Assembly (NCBI RefSeq): GCF_902859745.1
Contig: NZ_CADIJW010000005.1
Location: 62,001 to 126,000 of the forward strand
From: Achromobacter dolens
GTDB lineage: Bacteria; Pseudomonadota; Gammaproteobacteria; Burkholderiales; Burkholderiaceae_B
DNA length: 64,000 bases
Direction: 5' to 3'
In this document: positions 28,251 to 36,289 of the stretch, in pieces
Numbering within the stretch: the first letter of the stretch is position 1
Layout: each line of letters begins with the position of its first letter
The notes under the pieces: model-generated
Told to the model about the DNA's origin: nothing
The model's database searches: none
The model's input: only the letters and a program-made list of their open reading frames with translations
Translations under genes and position numbers: made by a program

Positions 28251-28278
28251 AAAAACGCGGCCGGATGGCCGCGTTTTT
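28251..28278. terminator. Bidirectional terminator between convergent genes
   Basis: A perfect inverted repeat AAAAACGCGGCC / GGCCGCGTTTTT (28251-28262 and 28267-28278) with loop GGAT. It gives a U-tract on both strands for the transglutaminase gene and the Bug gene. Confidence 0.93.
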
Positions 28279-28297
28279 CATGCAAGGCCAGGCGCGC

Positions 28298-29266
28298 TCA
28301 CTCGAGCTTGATGTTGGCCTTCCTGATCACCTCGGCCCAGGCGGCGCGTTCCTTGTCGGCATAGGCCTTGAAGTCCTGCGCCGACATCGGCATCGGGATG
28401 ACGCCCATGTCCAGCATCTTCTGCGACACGGCCGGCGACTTCAGCGCGGCGTCCAGTTCGGCGGACAGCTTCTTGACCACCGGCTCCGGCAGGCCGCCGG
28501 GGGCGACCAGGCCTTGCCAGGCGTAGGCGGTGAAGTCGGGCACGCCCTGTTCAGCCATGGTGGGCGCGTCCGGCAGCACGGCAACGCGCTCGGGCGTGGC
28601 CGCGGCCAGCACGCGCAGCTTGCCGGCCTTGACGTTGGGCAGGCCGGCGGCCAGGTCGATGAACATCACGTCCACCTGTCCGCCCAGCAGGTCCTGGATG
28701 GCGGGCGCCGCGCCCTTGTAGGGCACGTGCAGCAGGTTGGCGCCGGTGCGCTGCTTGAACAATTCCAGCGCCAGGTGATGCGGAGAACCGGCGCCAGCGG
28801 AGGCGGCGGTCAGCTTGCCCGGCTCCTTCCTGGCGGCCTGGATCACGTCGTTGACCGTCTTGTAGGGCGAATTGACGTTCACCGCCAGCAGCAGCGGGAA
28901 CTTGGCGATGCCGCCGACGTAGGTGAACTTGGACGGATCGTAGGCCAGCTTGGCGTACAGCGTGGGGTTGTAAGCCAGGGTGCCGGAATCGGCCGTGCCG
29001 ATGACGTAGCCGGAGGGGTCGGCCTGCGAGATCGCGGTGGCGCCGATGATGGTGGCGGCGCCGGGGCGGTTCTCGACCACGATGGTCTGGCCCAGCGGCT
29101 TTTCGATGCCGCTGGCGACGGTGCGCGCGACCACGTCGGCGCCGCCGCCGGCCGGGTAGGGCACGATCCAGCGAATGGGTTGGGTGGGCCAGGATTGGGC
29201 CGAGGCCGCGGTGGCGGCCAGCGACAGTGCGGCAAGCGCCAACAGGCGCCGGGCGTGCTTGTGCAT
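28298..29266 (-). CDS. Bug-family tripartite tricarboxylate transporter receptor
   Basis: The 322-residue periplasmic binding protein has a signal peptide (LLALAALSLAATAASA). It has the Bug signatures WPTQPIRWIVPYPAGGGADV, IVVENRPGAATIIGA and LHVPYKGAAPAIQDLLGGQV. Bug receptors bind carboxylates for TctAB-type carriers. Many are orphans without transporter genes nearby, as here; the ligand is unknown. A strong GAGGAG ribosome-binding site is partly paired in a small hairpin (29276-29293). It lies 85 bp downstream of yggS on the same strand. Confidence 0.92.
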   Translation of the reverse strand: MHKHARRLLALAALSLAATAASAQSWPTQPIRWIVPYPAGGGADVVARTVASGIEKPLGQTIVVENRPGAATIIGATAISQADPSGYVIGTADSGTLAYNPTLYAKLAYDPSKFTYVGGIAKFPLLLAVNVNSPYKTVNDVIQAARKEPGKLTAASAGAGSPHHLALELFKQRTGANLLHVPYKGAAPAIQDLLGGQVDVMFIDLAAGLPNVKAGKLRVLAAATPERVAVLPDAPTMAEQGVPDFTAYAWQGLVAPGGLPEPVVKKLSAELDAALKSPAVSQKMLDMGVIPMPMSAQDFKAYADKERAAWAEVIRKANIKLE

Positions 29267-29275
29267 GGGGAGTCT

Positions 29276-29293
29276 CCTCGTTTTTTTGCGAGG
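29276..29293 (-). promoter_or_regulatory. Hairpin overlapping the Bug ribosome-binding site
   Basis: On the minus strand CCTCG and CGAGG flank an A-rich 8-base loop, and the 3' arm forms part of the CGAGGAG Shine-Dalgarno sequence. Pairing of only 5 bp makes control of translation possible but unproven. Confidence 0.3.
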
Positions 29294-29351
29294 GTATTAT
29301 GCCCCGGCCGTCCGGCAATATGCGCTCGTTTGCGGCCCCGGAATCAGCGGC

Positions 29352-30071
29352 TTATTGCGGATCGGGGTAGCTGCGGGCGCCGAAGATGGCGGTACCGATG
29401 CGTACTTCGGTCGAGCCTTCCTCGATCGCCAGCTCGAAATCGCCGCTCATGCCCATGGACAGGCGTTCCAGCGACACGCCGGCGATGCCTTCCTGGCGCA
29501 ATTGGTCGCGCAGCTCGCGCAGGGCGCGGAAGCAGGCGCGCACTTCCAGCGGGTCGGGGGAGTTGGCCGCCATCGTCATCAGGCCCTGTACCCGCAGGGT
29601 GGGGAAATCCGCCACGATGCGGCGCAGGAACGCCGCCACCTCGGCGGGGGGCATGCCGTACTTGCTGGGTTCGCTGGAGGTCTTGACCTGGACCAGTACG
29701 TCCAGGGTCCGGCCCTCATTGACCAGGCGGCGATGCAGGGCTTCGGCCAGGTCGACCCGGTCGAGTGATTGCAATTCGGTGGCGTCGCGCGCCGCGTCCT
29801 TGGCCTTGTTGGTCTGCAAATGGCCGATCAGGACCCATTGCAGGCCCTGGCCGGCCAGCGCGGCCGCCTTCTGGCGCAGCTCCTGGGTCTTGTTCTCGCC
29901 AAAACGGGTCAGGCCCAGCGCCATGGCTTCGCGGATGGCGTCGACCTCGAAGGTCTTGCTGACGGGCAGCAGCGTCACGCTGTCCGGCGCGCGGCCTGCG
30001 CGCTCGCAGGCCTGCGCAATGCGTTGTCGGATCCCGGCCAGGCGGGTGGCCATGGTGTCTACATCGGTCAT
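29352..30071 (-). CDS. yggS: YggS/PLPBP-family PLP homeostasis protein
   Basis: The 239-residue product is a type III-fold PLP protein. It carries LLPVSKTFEVDAIREA (PLP lysine), GENKTQEL, WVLIGHLQTNK, RVQGLMTM and LSMGMSGDFELAIEEGSTEV, matching the YggS/PROSC family over its full length. It buffers free PLP and influences amino-acid and keto-acid pools, with no known enzyme activity. Start chosen at 30071 (MTDVDTMATRLAG); the next Met is six codons later and equally possible. It lies divergent from the PLP aminotransferase gene. Confidence 0.93.
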   Translation of the reverse strand: MTDVDTMATRLAGIRQRIAQACERAGRAPDSVTLLPVSKTFEVDAIREAMALGLTRFGENKTQELRQKAAALAGQGLQWVLIGHLQTNKAKDAARDATELQSLDRVDLAEALHRRLVNEGRTLDVLVQVKTSSEPSKYGMPPAEVAAFLRRIVADFPTLRVQGLMTMAANSPDPLEVRACFRALRELRDQLRQEGIAGVSLERLSMGMSGDFELAIEEGSTEVRIGTAIFGARSYPDPQ

Positions 30072-30181
30072 GCGGTTCTCTTGGGAACGGAATGTCCCAT
30101 AGTGTAGGACGCGCGCGCACCGTTTCGCCACACCGGGCCGCGCGCCACGCTATCTTCGTTGACCCTGTCCGAATCGCAGGC

Positions 30182-30223
30182 TTAGAATTTCAGGATATTT
30201 GTTTAGATTTCAATGTTCTAAAC
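30182..30223. promoter_or_regulatory. Inverted repeat GTTTAGA-N9-TCTAAAC upstream of the aminotransferase
   Basis: Perfect 7-bp arms lie at 30201-30207 and 30217-30223 with a 9-bp spacer, in AT-rich DNA 63 bp before the aminotransferase start. An extra half-site TTAGA lies at 30182-30186. The same TTAGA-N9-TCTAA pattern recurs at 35681-35699. Likely an operator for an unidentified regulator. Confidence 0.45.
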
Positions 30224-30285
30224 CCGCCGGCGCGGTCCTCGTGGATCGCGCGGTTCCCTCCTCCTTCTCGCCGTTTCCCTCCGCC

Positions 30286-31527
30286 ATGTCCAGCGCCGCG
30301 CCCGAGTACGCATTTGCCACGCCCTTCCTGAATCCCCCCGCTTCGCCGATCCGATCACTCATGCCCTACGCGCTGCGTCCCGGCACGATCTCTCTGGCGG
30401 GCGGCTACCCCGCGCAGGAACTGTTCGACGTGGACGGCCTGTCGATCGCCTCGACGCAGGTGCTGGCGCGTCTGGGCGCCTGCCTGCAGTACTCGAACAT
30501 CGACGGCCAGGCCAGCCTGCGCCATGAGCTGGCGCGGCTTTCGGCGGCGCGCGGGCTGCAATGCAACGCGGATACGGAACTGGCCGTCACGGGGGGCTCG
30601 CAACAGGCGCTGGCGCTATTGAGCCGGGTGATGCTGCAACCGGGCGACCACGCCATCATCGAATCGCCCGCCTTCCCCAATTCCGTGCAGGCGCTGCGCT
30701 ACACCGGCGCCACCGTGCACACCGTGCCGTCGGGCCCGGATGGCGTCGACATCGACGCGCTCGACGAACTGGCCGCGCGCATCAAGCCCAAGGTCGTGTG
30801 CGTGGTGGCGTCGTTCTCCAATCCCTGTGGCGCCACCATCTCTCGCCAGCGCCGCCTGCGGCTGCTGGATCTGGCGGTCAAGCACCGCTTCCTGATCGTC
30901 GAAGACGATCCCTATAGCGAACTGCGCTTTGCCGGCGAAGCGGTGCCGCCCATCATGGCGCTGGCCGAGGGCGAAGCCCGCAACTGGGCTGTGTACCTGG
31001 CCAGCATGTCCAAGACCATGGCGCCCGCGCTGCGCATCGGCTGGCTGGTGGCCCCGCCCGAAATCCGCCGCCGCTGCGTCGGCGCCAAGGCCGCCGACGA
31101 CATGGCCTCGTCCGCGTGGATCCAGGAAGTGGTGGCGCAGTACCTGGCCAATGGTCGCTACGAGGAACACGTGCCGCGCATCCGCGCCGCCTACGGCCTG
31201 CGTTGCGACGCCATGGCCGCCAGCCTGGAGCGCGAACTGGCCGGCCGCATTACCTTCAGCAAGCCCGAAGGCGGCATGTTCTTCTGGGCGCGCCTGACCG
31301 GCGAGGTCGACGCCACCCGCCTGCTGCCCTACGCCATCGAGCACGAAGTGGTCTACGTGCCGGGCAAGGCGTTCTACGCCGACGCGGCCCAGGCCGACAT
31401 GCACGCCATGCGCATGTCGTTCGCCACCATGAACGAAAGCCAGATCGCGCAGGGCATGCAGCGCCTGAGCCGCGCGCTGGAGGCCTGCGAGGCCAACCAG
31501 CCGGTGTCTATTTCGCTGGCGGCGTGA
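30286..31527 (+). CDS. PLP-dependent aminotransferase (fold type I, 2-aminoadipate/MocR-like class)
   Basis: The 413-residue product carries LAVTGGSQQALALLSRV, SFSNPCGATIS, EDDPYSELRF and the PLP-lysine motif SMSKTMAPALRIGW (Lys243). It lacks the GntR DNA-binding domain found in MocR proteins. It resembles LysN/valine-pyruvate-type aminotransferases; the substrate cannot be decided. Start chosen at ATG 30286 (MSSAAPEYAFATPF), although the ORF is open 29 codons upstream. The amino-acid binding-protein gene follows after 127 bp, so a link to amino-acid use is plausible. Confidence 0.9.
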   Translation: MSSAAPEYAFATPFLNPPASPIRSLMPYALRPGTISLAGGYPAQELFDVDGLSIASTQVLARLGACLQYSNIDGQASLRHELARLSAARGLQCNADTELAVTGGSQQALALLSRVMLQPGDHAIIESPAFPNSVQALRYTGATVHTVPSGPDGVDIDALDELAARIKPKVVCVVASFSNPCGATISRQRRLRLLDLAVKHRFLIVEDDPYSELRFAGEAVPPIMALAEGEARNWAVYLASMSKTMAPALRIGWLVAPPEIRRRCVGAKAADDMASSAWIQEVVAQYLANGRYEEHVPRIRAAYGLRCDAMAASLERELAGRITFSKPEGGMFFWARLTGEVDATRLLPYAIEHEVVYVPGKAFYADAAQADMHAMRMSFATMNESQIAQGMQRLSRALEACEANQPVSISLAA

Positions 31528-31532
31528 TATAC

Positions 31533-31555
31533 CCAAATAAGCGCTTGTTATTTGG
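31533..31555. repeat. Perfect 8-bp inverted repeat CCAAATAA-N7-TTATTTGG
   Basis: It begins 5 bases after the aminotransferase stop. The AT-rich arms and lack of a T-tract argue against an intrinsic terminator. It may be an operator for the binding-protein gene 100 bp downstream. Confidence 0.5.
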
Positions 31556-31594
31556 CGCGGGCGCTTCATGCCGATAAGCTTCTCGCCTCGGCGC

Positions 31595-31646
31595 GCTTGC
31601 GCGCCCCGCTACAACAGGACGCTTGCGCGTTCCGGTACAACAGGAA
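31595..31646 (+). repeat. 26-bp tandem repeat in the leader of the amino-acid binding protein
   Basis: Units 31595-31620 and 31621-31646 abut and match at 22 of 26 positions. Each contains GCTTGCGCG and TACAACAGGA, and the second AGGA serves as the Shine-Dalgarno of the gene starting at 31655. The first is therefore a duplicated ribosome-binding region. Confidence 0.8.
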
Positions 31647-31654
31647 AACGAGTC

Positions 31655-32671
31655 ATGAACATTGCAAAAGGGTTGGCGGGCGCGGCGTTGTTGTTCGCCG
31701 CGGCACAAGGGGCACAAGCGGCGACGCTGGACATCGTGCGCCAGCGCGGGGCGGTCACCTGCGGCACCACCACGGGCTTTGCGGGGTTTTCCGCGCCCGA
31801 CGCGCAGGGCAAGTGGCAGGGGCTGGACGTGGACCTGTGCCGCGCCATCGCCGCGGCCGTGTTCGGTGACGCCGACAAGATCAAGGTGGTGCCGCTGAAT
31901 TCGCAGCAGCGCTTCACCGCGCTGCAGTCGGGCGAAGTCGATGTGCTGACCCGCAACACCACGGTGACGCAGCAGCGCGACACCGCGCTGGGCATCATCC
32001 ACGCCGGCATCAACTTCTACGACGGCCAGGGTTTCCTGGTGCCCAAGTCGCTGGGCGTCAAGAGCGCCAAGGAAATCAACGGCGCGACCATCTGCCTGCA
32101 GACCGGCACCTCCAACGAGAACACGCTGGCCGACTGGGCGCGTGCCAACAAGGTTACCTACAAGCCGGTGGTGATCGAGACCTTCAATGAAGTGGTCAAC
32201 GCCTTCGCCGCGGGCCGTTGCGACGTGTTCTCGACCGACGCCTCGGGCCTGGCCTCGATCCGCATCTCCAAGCTGCAGAAGCCCGACGACTACGTGGTGC
32301 TGCCCGAGATCATTTCGAAGGAGCCGCTGGGGCCGTTCGTGCGCCAGGGCGACGACGCCTGGCTGAACATCGTGCGCTGGTCGCTGTCGGCCATGATCGA
32401 GGCCGAAGAGTACGGGGTGACCTCCAAGAACGTCGACGAGCAGGTCAAGAGCGACAACCCCAACATCAAGCGCATCCTGGGCGTGACGCCCGGCGGCGGC
32501 GCGAACCTGGGGCTGGACGAGAAGTGGGCCTACAACATCGTCAAGCAGGTCGGCAACTACGGCGAGAGCTTCGAGCGCAACGTCGGACAGGGTAGCCCGC
32601 TGAAGATCAAGCGCGGCTTGAACGCGCAATGGACGCAAGGCGGCCTGATGTACGCGCTGCCGATCCGCTGA
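31655..32671 (+). CDS. Amino-acid ABC transporter periplasmic binding protein (AapJ/BztA-like)
   Basis: The 338-residue product has a signal peptide (AALLFAAAQGAQA) and the general-amino-acid binding-protein pattern: RGAVTCGTTTGFAGFSAPDA, GLDVDLCRAIAAAVFGD, RFTALQSGEVDVLTRNTT and CLQTGTSNENTLADW. It resembles AapJ/BztA/YhdW, which bind glutamate, glutamine and related amino acids. No permease or ATPase gene is adjacent, so it is an orphan here. Start 31655 follows AGGA. The leader is duplicated (see 31595-31646). Confidence 0.92.
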   Translation: MNIAKGLAGAALLFAAAQGAQAATLDIVRQRGAVTCGTTTGFAGFSAPDAQGKWQGLDVDLCRAIAAAVFGDADKIKVVPLNSQQRFTALQSGEVDVLTRNTTVTQQRDTALGIIHAGINFYDGQGFLVPKSLGVKSAKEINGATICLQTGTSNENTLADWARANKVTYKPVVIETFNEVVNAFAAGRCDVFSTDASGLASIRISKLQKPDDYVVLPEIISKEPLGPFVRQGDDAWLNIVRWSLSAMIEAEEYGVTSKNVDEQVKSDNPNIKRILGVTPGGGANLGLDEKWAYNIVKQVGNYGESFERNVGQGSPLKIKRGLNAQWTQGGLMYALPIR

Positions 32672-32704
32672 ACGCGGCGTACCGTCCGGCGCACTGGCCG
32701 GATC

Positions 32705-32746
32705 CCCAATGAAAAACCGATGCCGCGGCATCGGTTTTTCATTGGG
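32705..32746. terminator. Perfect 42-bp palindrome, bidirectional terminator
   Basis: Every base of 32705-32746 pairs about the centre 32725/32726. The core stem ACCGATGCCGCGGCATCGGT is flanked by GAAAA and TTTTC, then CCCAAT and ATTGGG. It lies between the convergent binding-protein and membrane-protein genes and supplies U-tracts on both strands. With no spacer loop it could also extrude as a cruciform. Confidence 0.88.
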
Positions 32747-32766
32747 CGCGCGTTGCGACAGGACCG

Positions 32767-33240
32767 TCAGCGGCGCCGGTACACCTGCGCGATCTGGGTG
32801 AAGGCTGCGCGCAGTTCGCGCGTGCCGCCCTGGAAGATCACCGGCCGGCCGCGGTGTGTGAACACCACCAGGCGCTTGGAAAATATCATCGGCACGAACC
32901 GCGCTTCGCGTACGTCTTCCCAGGCGACCTCGCGGCGCGAGAACCAGGTCTGGCGCAAGCCGCGCTCATCGATGGTGGTGATGGAGGTCTGCATGTGCCA
33001 GGACACGAACAGCAGGCCGATGAAGCACAGCCCCACCACCAGTGCCATCGAGCTTTCGAGCGGCTGGCCCGGCGCGCGAATGGCGGTCGTGACCACCTGC
33101 ACGCCCAGCACCGCCAGGATCACCCAGGTCAGAATGCGCACCCAGTCGGGCCACGCCTGCCCTGACAGGGGCAGCGGGCCGAGGGCGCGGAGCAGGGCGG
33201 CGTGTTCCTCGGGCGAGGGGGGCGGTACGAGGGGCGTCAT
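32767..33240 (-). CDS. Small membrane protein with PH-like/YcxB-like C-terminal domain, function unknown
   Basis: I do not recognise a named family with certainty. The 157-residue product has two membrane helices (about 36-56 and 66-84). A soluble basic domain follows (TTIDERGLRQTWFSRREVAW, VPMIFSKRLVVFTHRGRPVI), whose alternating pattern resembles the bacterial PH or YcxB-like domains. It lies about 97 bp downstream of the HMG-CoA lyase-like gene on the same strand. Start at 33240 (MTPLVPPPSPEEHAALL). Confidence 0.7.
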   Translation of the reverse strand: MTPLVPPPSPEEHAALLRALGPLPLSGQAWPDWVRILTWVILAVLGVQVVTTAIRAPGQPLESSMALVVGLCFIGLLFVSWHMQTSITTIDERGLRQTWFSRREVAWEDVREARFVPMIFSKRLVVFTHRGRPVIFQGGTRELRAAFTQIAQVYRRR

Positions 33241-33337
33241 GCGGCTGCGGAGTTCCGGTAGCGTTGCGGAAAGACTTGCGCCGGTTGACCCGGACGCTCA
33301 CGCGAAACGCGCGCAGCCATTCTACGGCGTTTCGCGG

Positions 33338-34246
33338 TCAGGCTGCCCGCTTGGCGGCAATGGCGTTGCCAGCCCGGCTGGAGCCCTTGCGGTTGAGGTT
33401 GGCCGACATCCATTGGCCGATGTCCACCACCGCATCGAAGTCGACGCCAGTGTCGATGTCCAGCCCGCGCAGCATGTACAGCACGTCTTCGGTCGCGACA
33501 TTGCCCGTCGCGCCCTTGGCGTAGGGGCAGCCACCCAGGCCGGCCACCGAGGCATGGAATATCGAGATGCCGGTCTCCAGTGAGGCCAGGATGTTGGCCA
33601 GCGCCTGGCCGTAGGTGTCGTGGAAGTGGCCCGAGACGCGCGCCGGGTCCACCACGCGGGTGACCGCGGCCATTACGTCGCGCACGCGTTGCGGCGTGCC
33701 CACGCCGATGGTGTCGGCCACGTCGATCTCGTCGACCTGCATGGCCAGGTAACGCTGGGCCACGTCCACCACGGATTCGATCGGCACTTCGCCCTGGTAG
33801 GGACAGCCCAGCGCGCAGCTGATGCTGCCGCGCACGCGGATGCCGGCCTCGCGGGCGGCCTGCACCACGGGTTCGAAGCGCGCGATGGATTCGGCGATCG
33901 AGCAATTGATGTTCTTTTGCGAGAAGGCCTCGCTGGCCGCCCCGAAGATGACGATTTCGTCCGCGCCGGCGGCCAGCGCGCCCTCGAAGCCCTTCATGTT
34001 GGGCGTGAGCACCGAATAGATGGTGCCCGGGCGGCGCTGGATCCGCGCCATGACGTCGGCGCCGTCGGCCATCTGCGGCACCCACTTGGGCGACACGAAC
34101 GAGGCCGCCTCGACATTGGGAAAGCCGGCGGCCGCGAGGCGGTCGATCAGTTCCACCTTGATGTCGGTGGGCACGAATTCCTTTTCATTCTGCAGGCCGT
34201 CGCGGGGCGAAACCTCGACGATCTTGACGCGTGTGGGCAATGCCAT
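33338..34246 (-). CDS. Hydroxymethylglutaryl-CoA lyase
   Basis: This 302-residue TIM-barrel enzyme has the N-terminal VKIVEVSPRDGLQNEKEFVP and the HMG-CoA lyase signature SVAGLGGCPYAKGATGNV, with metal ligands in SGHFHDTYGQAL. It cleaves HMG-CoA to acetyl-CoA and acetoacetate in leucine catabolism. No other leucine-degradation genes are nearby, and related lyases share the fold, so the substrate is a family-level inference. Confidence 0.92.
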   Translation of the reverse strand: MALPTRVKIVEVSPRDGLQNEKEFVPTDIKVELIDRLAAAGFPNVEAASFVSPKWVPQMADGADVMARIQRRPGTIYSVLTPNMKGFEGALAAGADEIVIFGAASEAFSQKNINCSIAESIARFEPVVQAAREAGIRVRGSISCALGCPYQGEVPIESVVDVAQRYLAMQVDEIDVADTIGVGTPQRVRDVMAAVTRVVDPARVSGHFHDTYGQALANILASLETGISIFHASVAGLGGCPYAKGATGNVATEDVLYMLRGLDIDTGVDFDAVVDIGQWMSANLNRKGSSRAGNAIAAKRAA

Positions 34247-34384
34247 GTCTCTTCCTGTATCGGTATCGGGGGCGGCCGCGGCGGCGGCTCGGCGCCAACG
34301 CCAATATTAGCGCCATCGCATCCGGCCCCGCTCGCGCTCGGGCCGAGGGCGGTCCAGGCGCCGGCCGGCCCCTGGCGCGATCCC

Positions 34385-35494
34385 TTATTTCAGGCGCTGG
34401 AAGCGGCCGTCGTCCAGGCGCGCCACGCGCAGGGCCAGTTCCAGTTCCAGCAATTGCGCCTGCAGGTCGGCGGTATCCAGGCCACAGCGGGCCTGGATCG
34501 CATCCAGGTGCAACGGGTCGAAGCCCAGGGCGTCGAGAACCGGATGGGGGGCGGCTGCCTCAACCGCCGCGGCCGGGCGGGCGCCGGGTTGTGGGCCGCC
34601 GCCCAGTTCGTCGGTGATGTCGGCCGCGGTCTCCACCAGCTTGGCGCCCTGGCGGATCAGCGCATGGCACCCGCGCGACAGCGGCGAGTGGATCGAGCCG
34701 GGAATGGCGAACACCTCGCGCCCGCTTTCGCCCGCCAGCCGCGCGGTGATGAGAGAGCCGCTCTGTTTTGCGGCCTCGACCACCAGCACGCCGCGCGCCA
34801 GTCCGGCCACGATGCGGTTGCGCTTGGGAAAGTGCTGGGGCAGGGCGCCCGTCCCCATCGGCAATTCGGAGACCAGCGCGCCGTGCGCGGCGATGCGATG
34901 CGCCAGGTCGCGGTGCCGCGCGGGGTAGATGCGGTCGATGCCGGTGCCCATCACCGCGACCGTGCCGGCGCCTGCGGGGCCGGCGTCCAGGGCGCCTTCA
35001 TGGGCCGCCGCGTCGATGCCCAGCGCCAGCCCGCTGACCACGCGCCAGCCGTTGCCGGCCAGGTGGCGGGCGAAGGCGCGGGCGTTTTCCTGGCCGCCGG
35101 GGGTTGCATTGCGGGCGCCCACGACGGCCAGCGATGGTCCCTGCAGATAGGCCGGGTCCCCATTCACGTAGAGCAGGATGGGCGGGTCGGCGATGGTGAG
35201 CAGGCTTTGCGGATAGGTGGGATCGGCCAGCGTCAGGATGTGGTGACCTTGCCCCTCGACCCACTGCAGCGCGTTGTCGACCTGTGCGGCCATGTCGACC
35301 GGCATGGGAGCGGCCAACTGGCGGGCCAGCGCGTCCGGCAGTTGGCGCGCCAGGGCCGAGGCGCGCTGTGCGTAGATCTGTTCCGGCAGGCCCAGCGCGC
35401 CAAGCAGCGTGCAGGCGGTGGCCGGGCCGATGCCGGGCTCCAGGGACAGGCGCAACCAGGCGGACAATTCAGCGGCGGTATGGGTGAGCGGCAT
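34385..35494 (-). CDS. dprA: DNA-processing protein DprA
   Basis: The 369-residue product has a SAM-like N-terminus, a Rossmann-like core (LAVVGARNATPGGQENARAF, SGLALGIDAAAHEGAL, GTGIDRIYPARHRDLA, KRNRIVAGLARGVLVVEAA, SGSLITARLAGESGREVFAI) and a C-terminal winged helix (about 310-369). It loads RecA on incoming single-stranded DNA during transformation. It is divergent from def-fmt, the common arrangement in betaproteobacteria. Confidence 0.95.
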   Translation of the reverse strand: MPLTHTAAELSAWLRLSLEPGIGPATACTLLGALGLPEQIYAQRASALARQLPDALARQLAAPMPVDMAAQVDNALQWVEGQGHHILTLADPTYPQSLLTIADPPILLYVNGDPAYLQGPSLAVVGARNATPGGQENARAFARHLAGNGWRVVSGLALGIDAAAHEGALDAGPAGAGTVAVMGTGIDRIYPARHRDLAHRIAAHGALVSELPMGTGALPQHFPKRNRIVAGLARGVLVVEAAKQSGSLITARLAGESGREVFAIPGSIHSPLSRGCHALIRQGAKLVETAADITDELGGGPQPGARPAAAVEAAAPHPVLDALGFDPLHLDAIQARCGLDTADLQAQLLELELALRVARLDDGRFQRLK

Positions 35495-35679
35495 GGCAAG
35501 GGCGCCGGCGGACGGGCGCGAAGGAAATAGGGGGGGGCCGGCGCCGGGGCGCCGATCGTTCGGGAGTGTCGCATGGCGGCCACGGCAGCCCCGGCAGGCG
35601 GGACCGAATGATCCCGGCCGGACGGGGCTGTAAATCGGGGCCAGGCCGGTCCGGATAATCCTCGTGTTAGCCGAAAACT

Positions 35680-35700
35680 ATTAGAAATCAAGAATCTAAT
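35680..35700. promoter_or_regulatory. Inverted repeat ATTAGA-N9-TCTAAT between dprA and def
   Basis: Perfect 6-bp arms (35680-35685 and 35695-35700) with a 9-bp spacer lie 46 bp before the def start, in the AT-rich divergent promoter region. It shares TTAGA-N9-TCTAA with the site upstream of the aminotransferase (30203-30221). Confidence 0.45.
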
Positions 35701-35745
35701 GAATTAAACTGTTGGTCAGGCACTCTTACCGACGATTCCTTTTCA

Positions 35746-36258
35746 ATGGCATTACTTCCTATTCTTCGCTACCCGGATCCGCGCTTGCACAAGAAGGCCA
35801 AGCCGGTCGCCGAGGTCGATGACCGCATCCGCCAACTGGTGCGCGACATGGCCGAAACCATGTACGACGCGCCGGGCGTCGGCCTGGCCGCGACGCAGGT
35901 CGACGTGCACGAACGCGTGGTCGTCATCGACGTCTCCGAAGAAAGCAACCAACTGCTGGTGCTGATCAATCCCGAGATCACCTGGCGCAGCGACGATTAC
36001 AAGATCTACGAGGAAGGCTGCCTGTCGGTCCCTGGCATCTACGACGAAGTCGAGCGCGCTTCGCGCATCCGCTGCAAGGCGCTGGACATCGACGGCAAGC
36101 CGTTCGAGTTCGATGCCGACGGCCTGCTGGCCGTGTGCGTGCAGCACGAGCTCGACCACCTGGAGGGCAAGGTGTTCGTCGAATACCTGTCCAACCTGAA
36201 GCAGAACCGCATCAAGACCAAGCTGAAAAAGGCCGAGCGCGAAGCGCTGCGCGCCTGA
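35746..36258 (+). CDS. def: Peptide deformylase
   Basis: The 170-residue product has the three diagnostic motifs: GVGLAATQ (44-51), EEGCLSVP (metal Cys92) and HELDHLEG (metal His134 and His138, catalytic Glu135). It removes formyl groups from nascent proteins. It is followed 31 bp later by fmt, as is usual. Confidence 0.97.
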   Translation: MALLPILRYPDPRLHKKAKPVAEVDDRIRQLVRDMAETMYDAPGVGLAATQVDVHERVVVIDVSEESNQLLVLINPEITWRSDDYKIYEEGCLSVPGIYDEVERASRIRCKALDIDGKPFEFDADGLLAVCVQHELDHLEGKVFVEYLSNLKQNRIKTKLKKAEREALRA

Positions 36259-36289
36259 CGCCCGTTTCCTTCCTCCCGGTCCGCTCCCC

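Noticed and set aside
26341-28281. 646-codon minus-strand open frame opposite the transglutaminase-like gene
   Set aside because: It is the complement of an intact gene with catalytic motifs, is Arg/His-rich, and crosses the bidirectional terminator.
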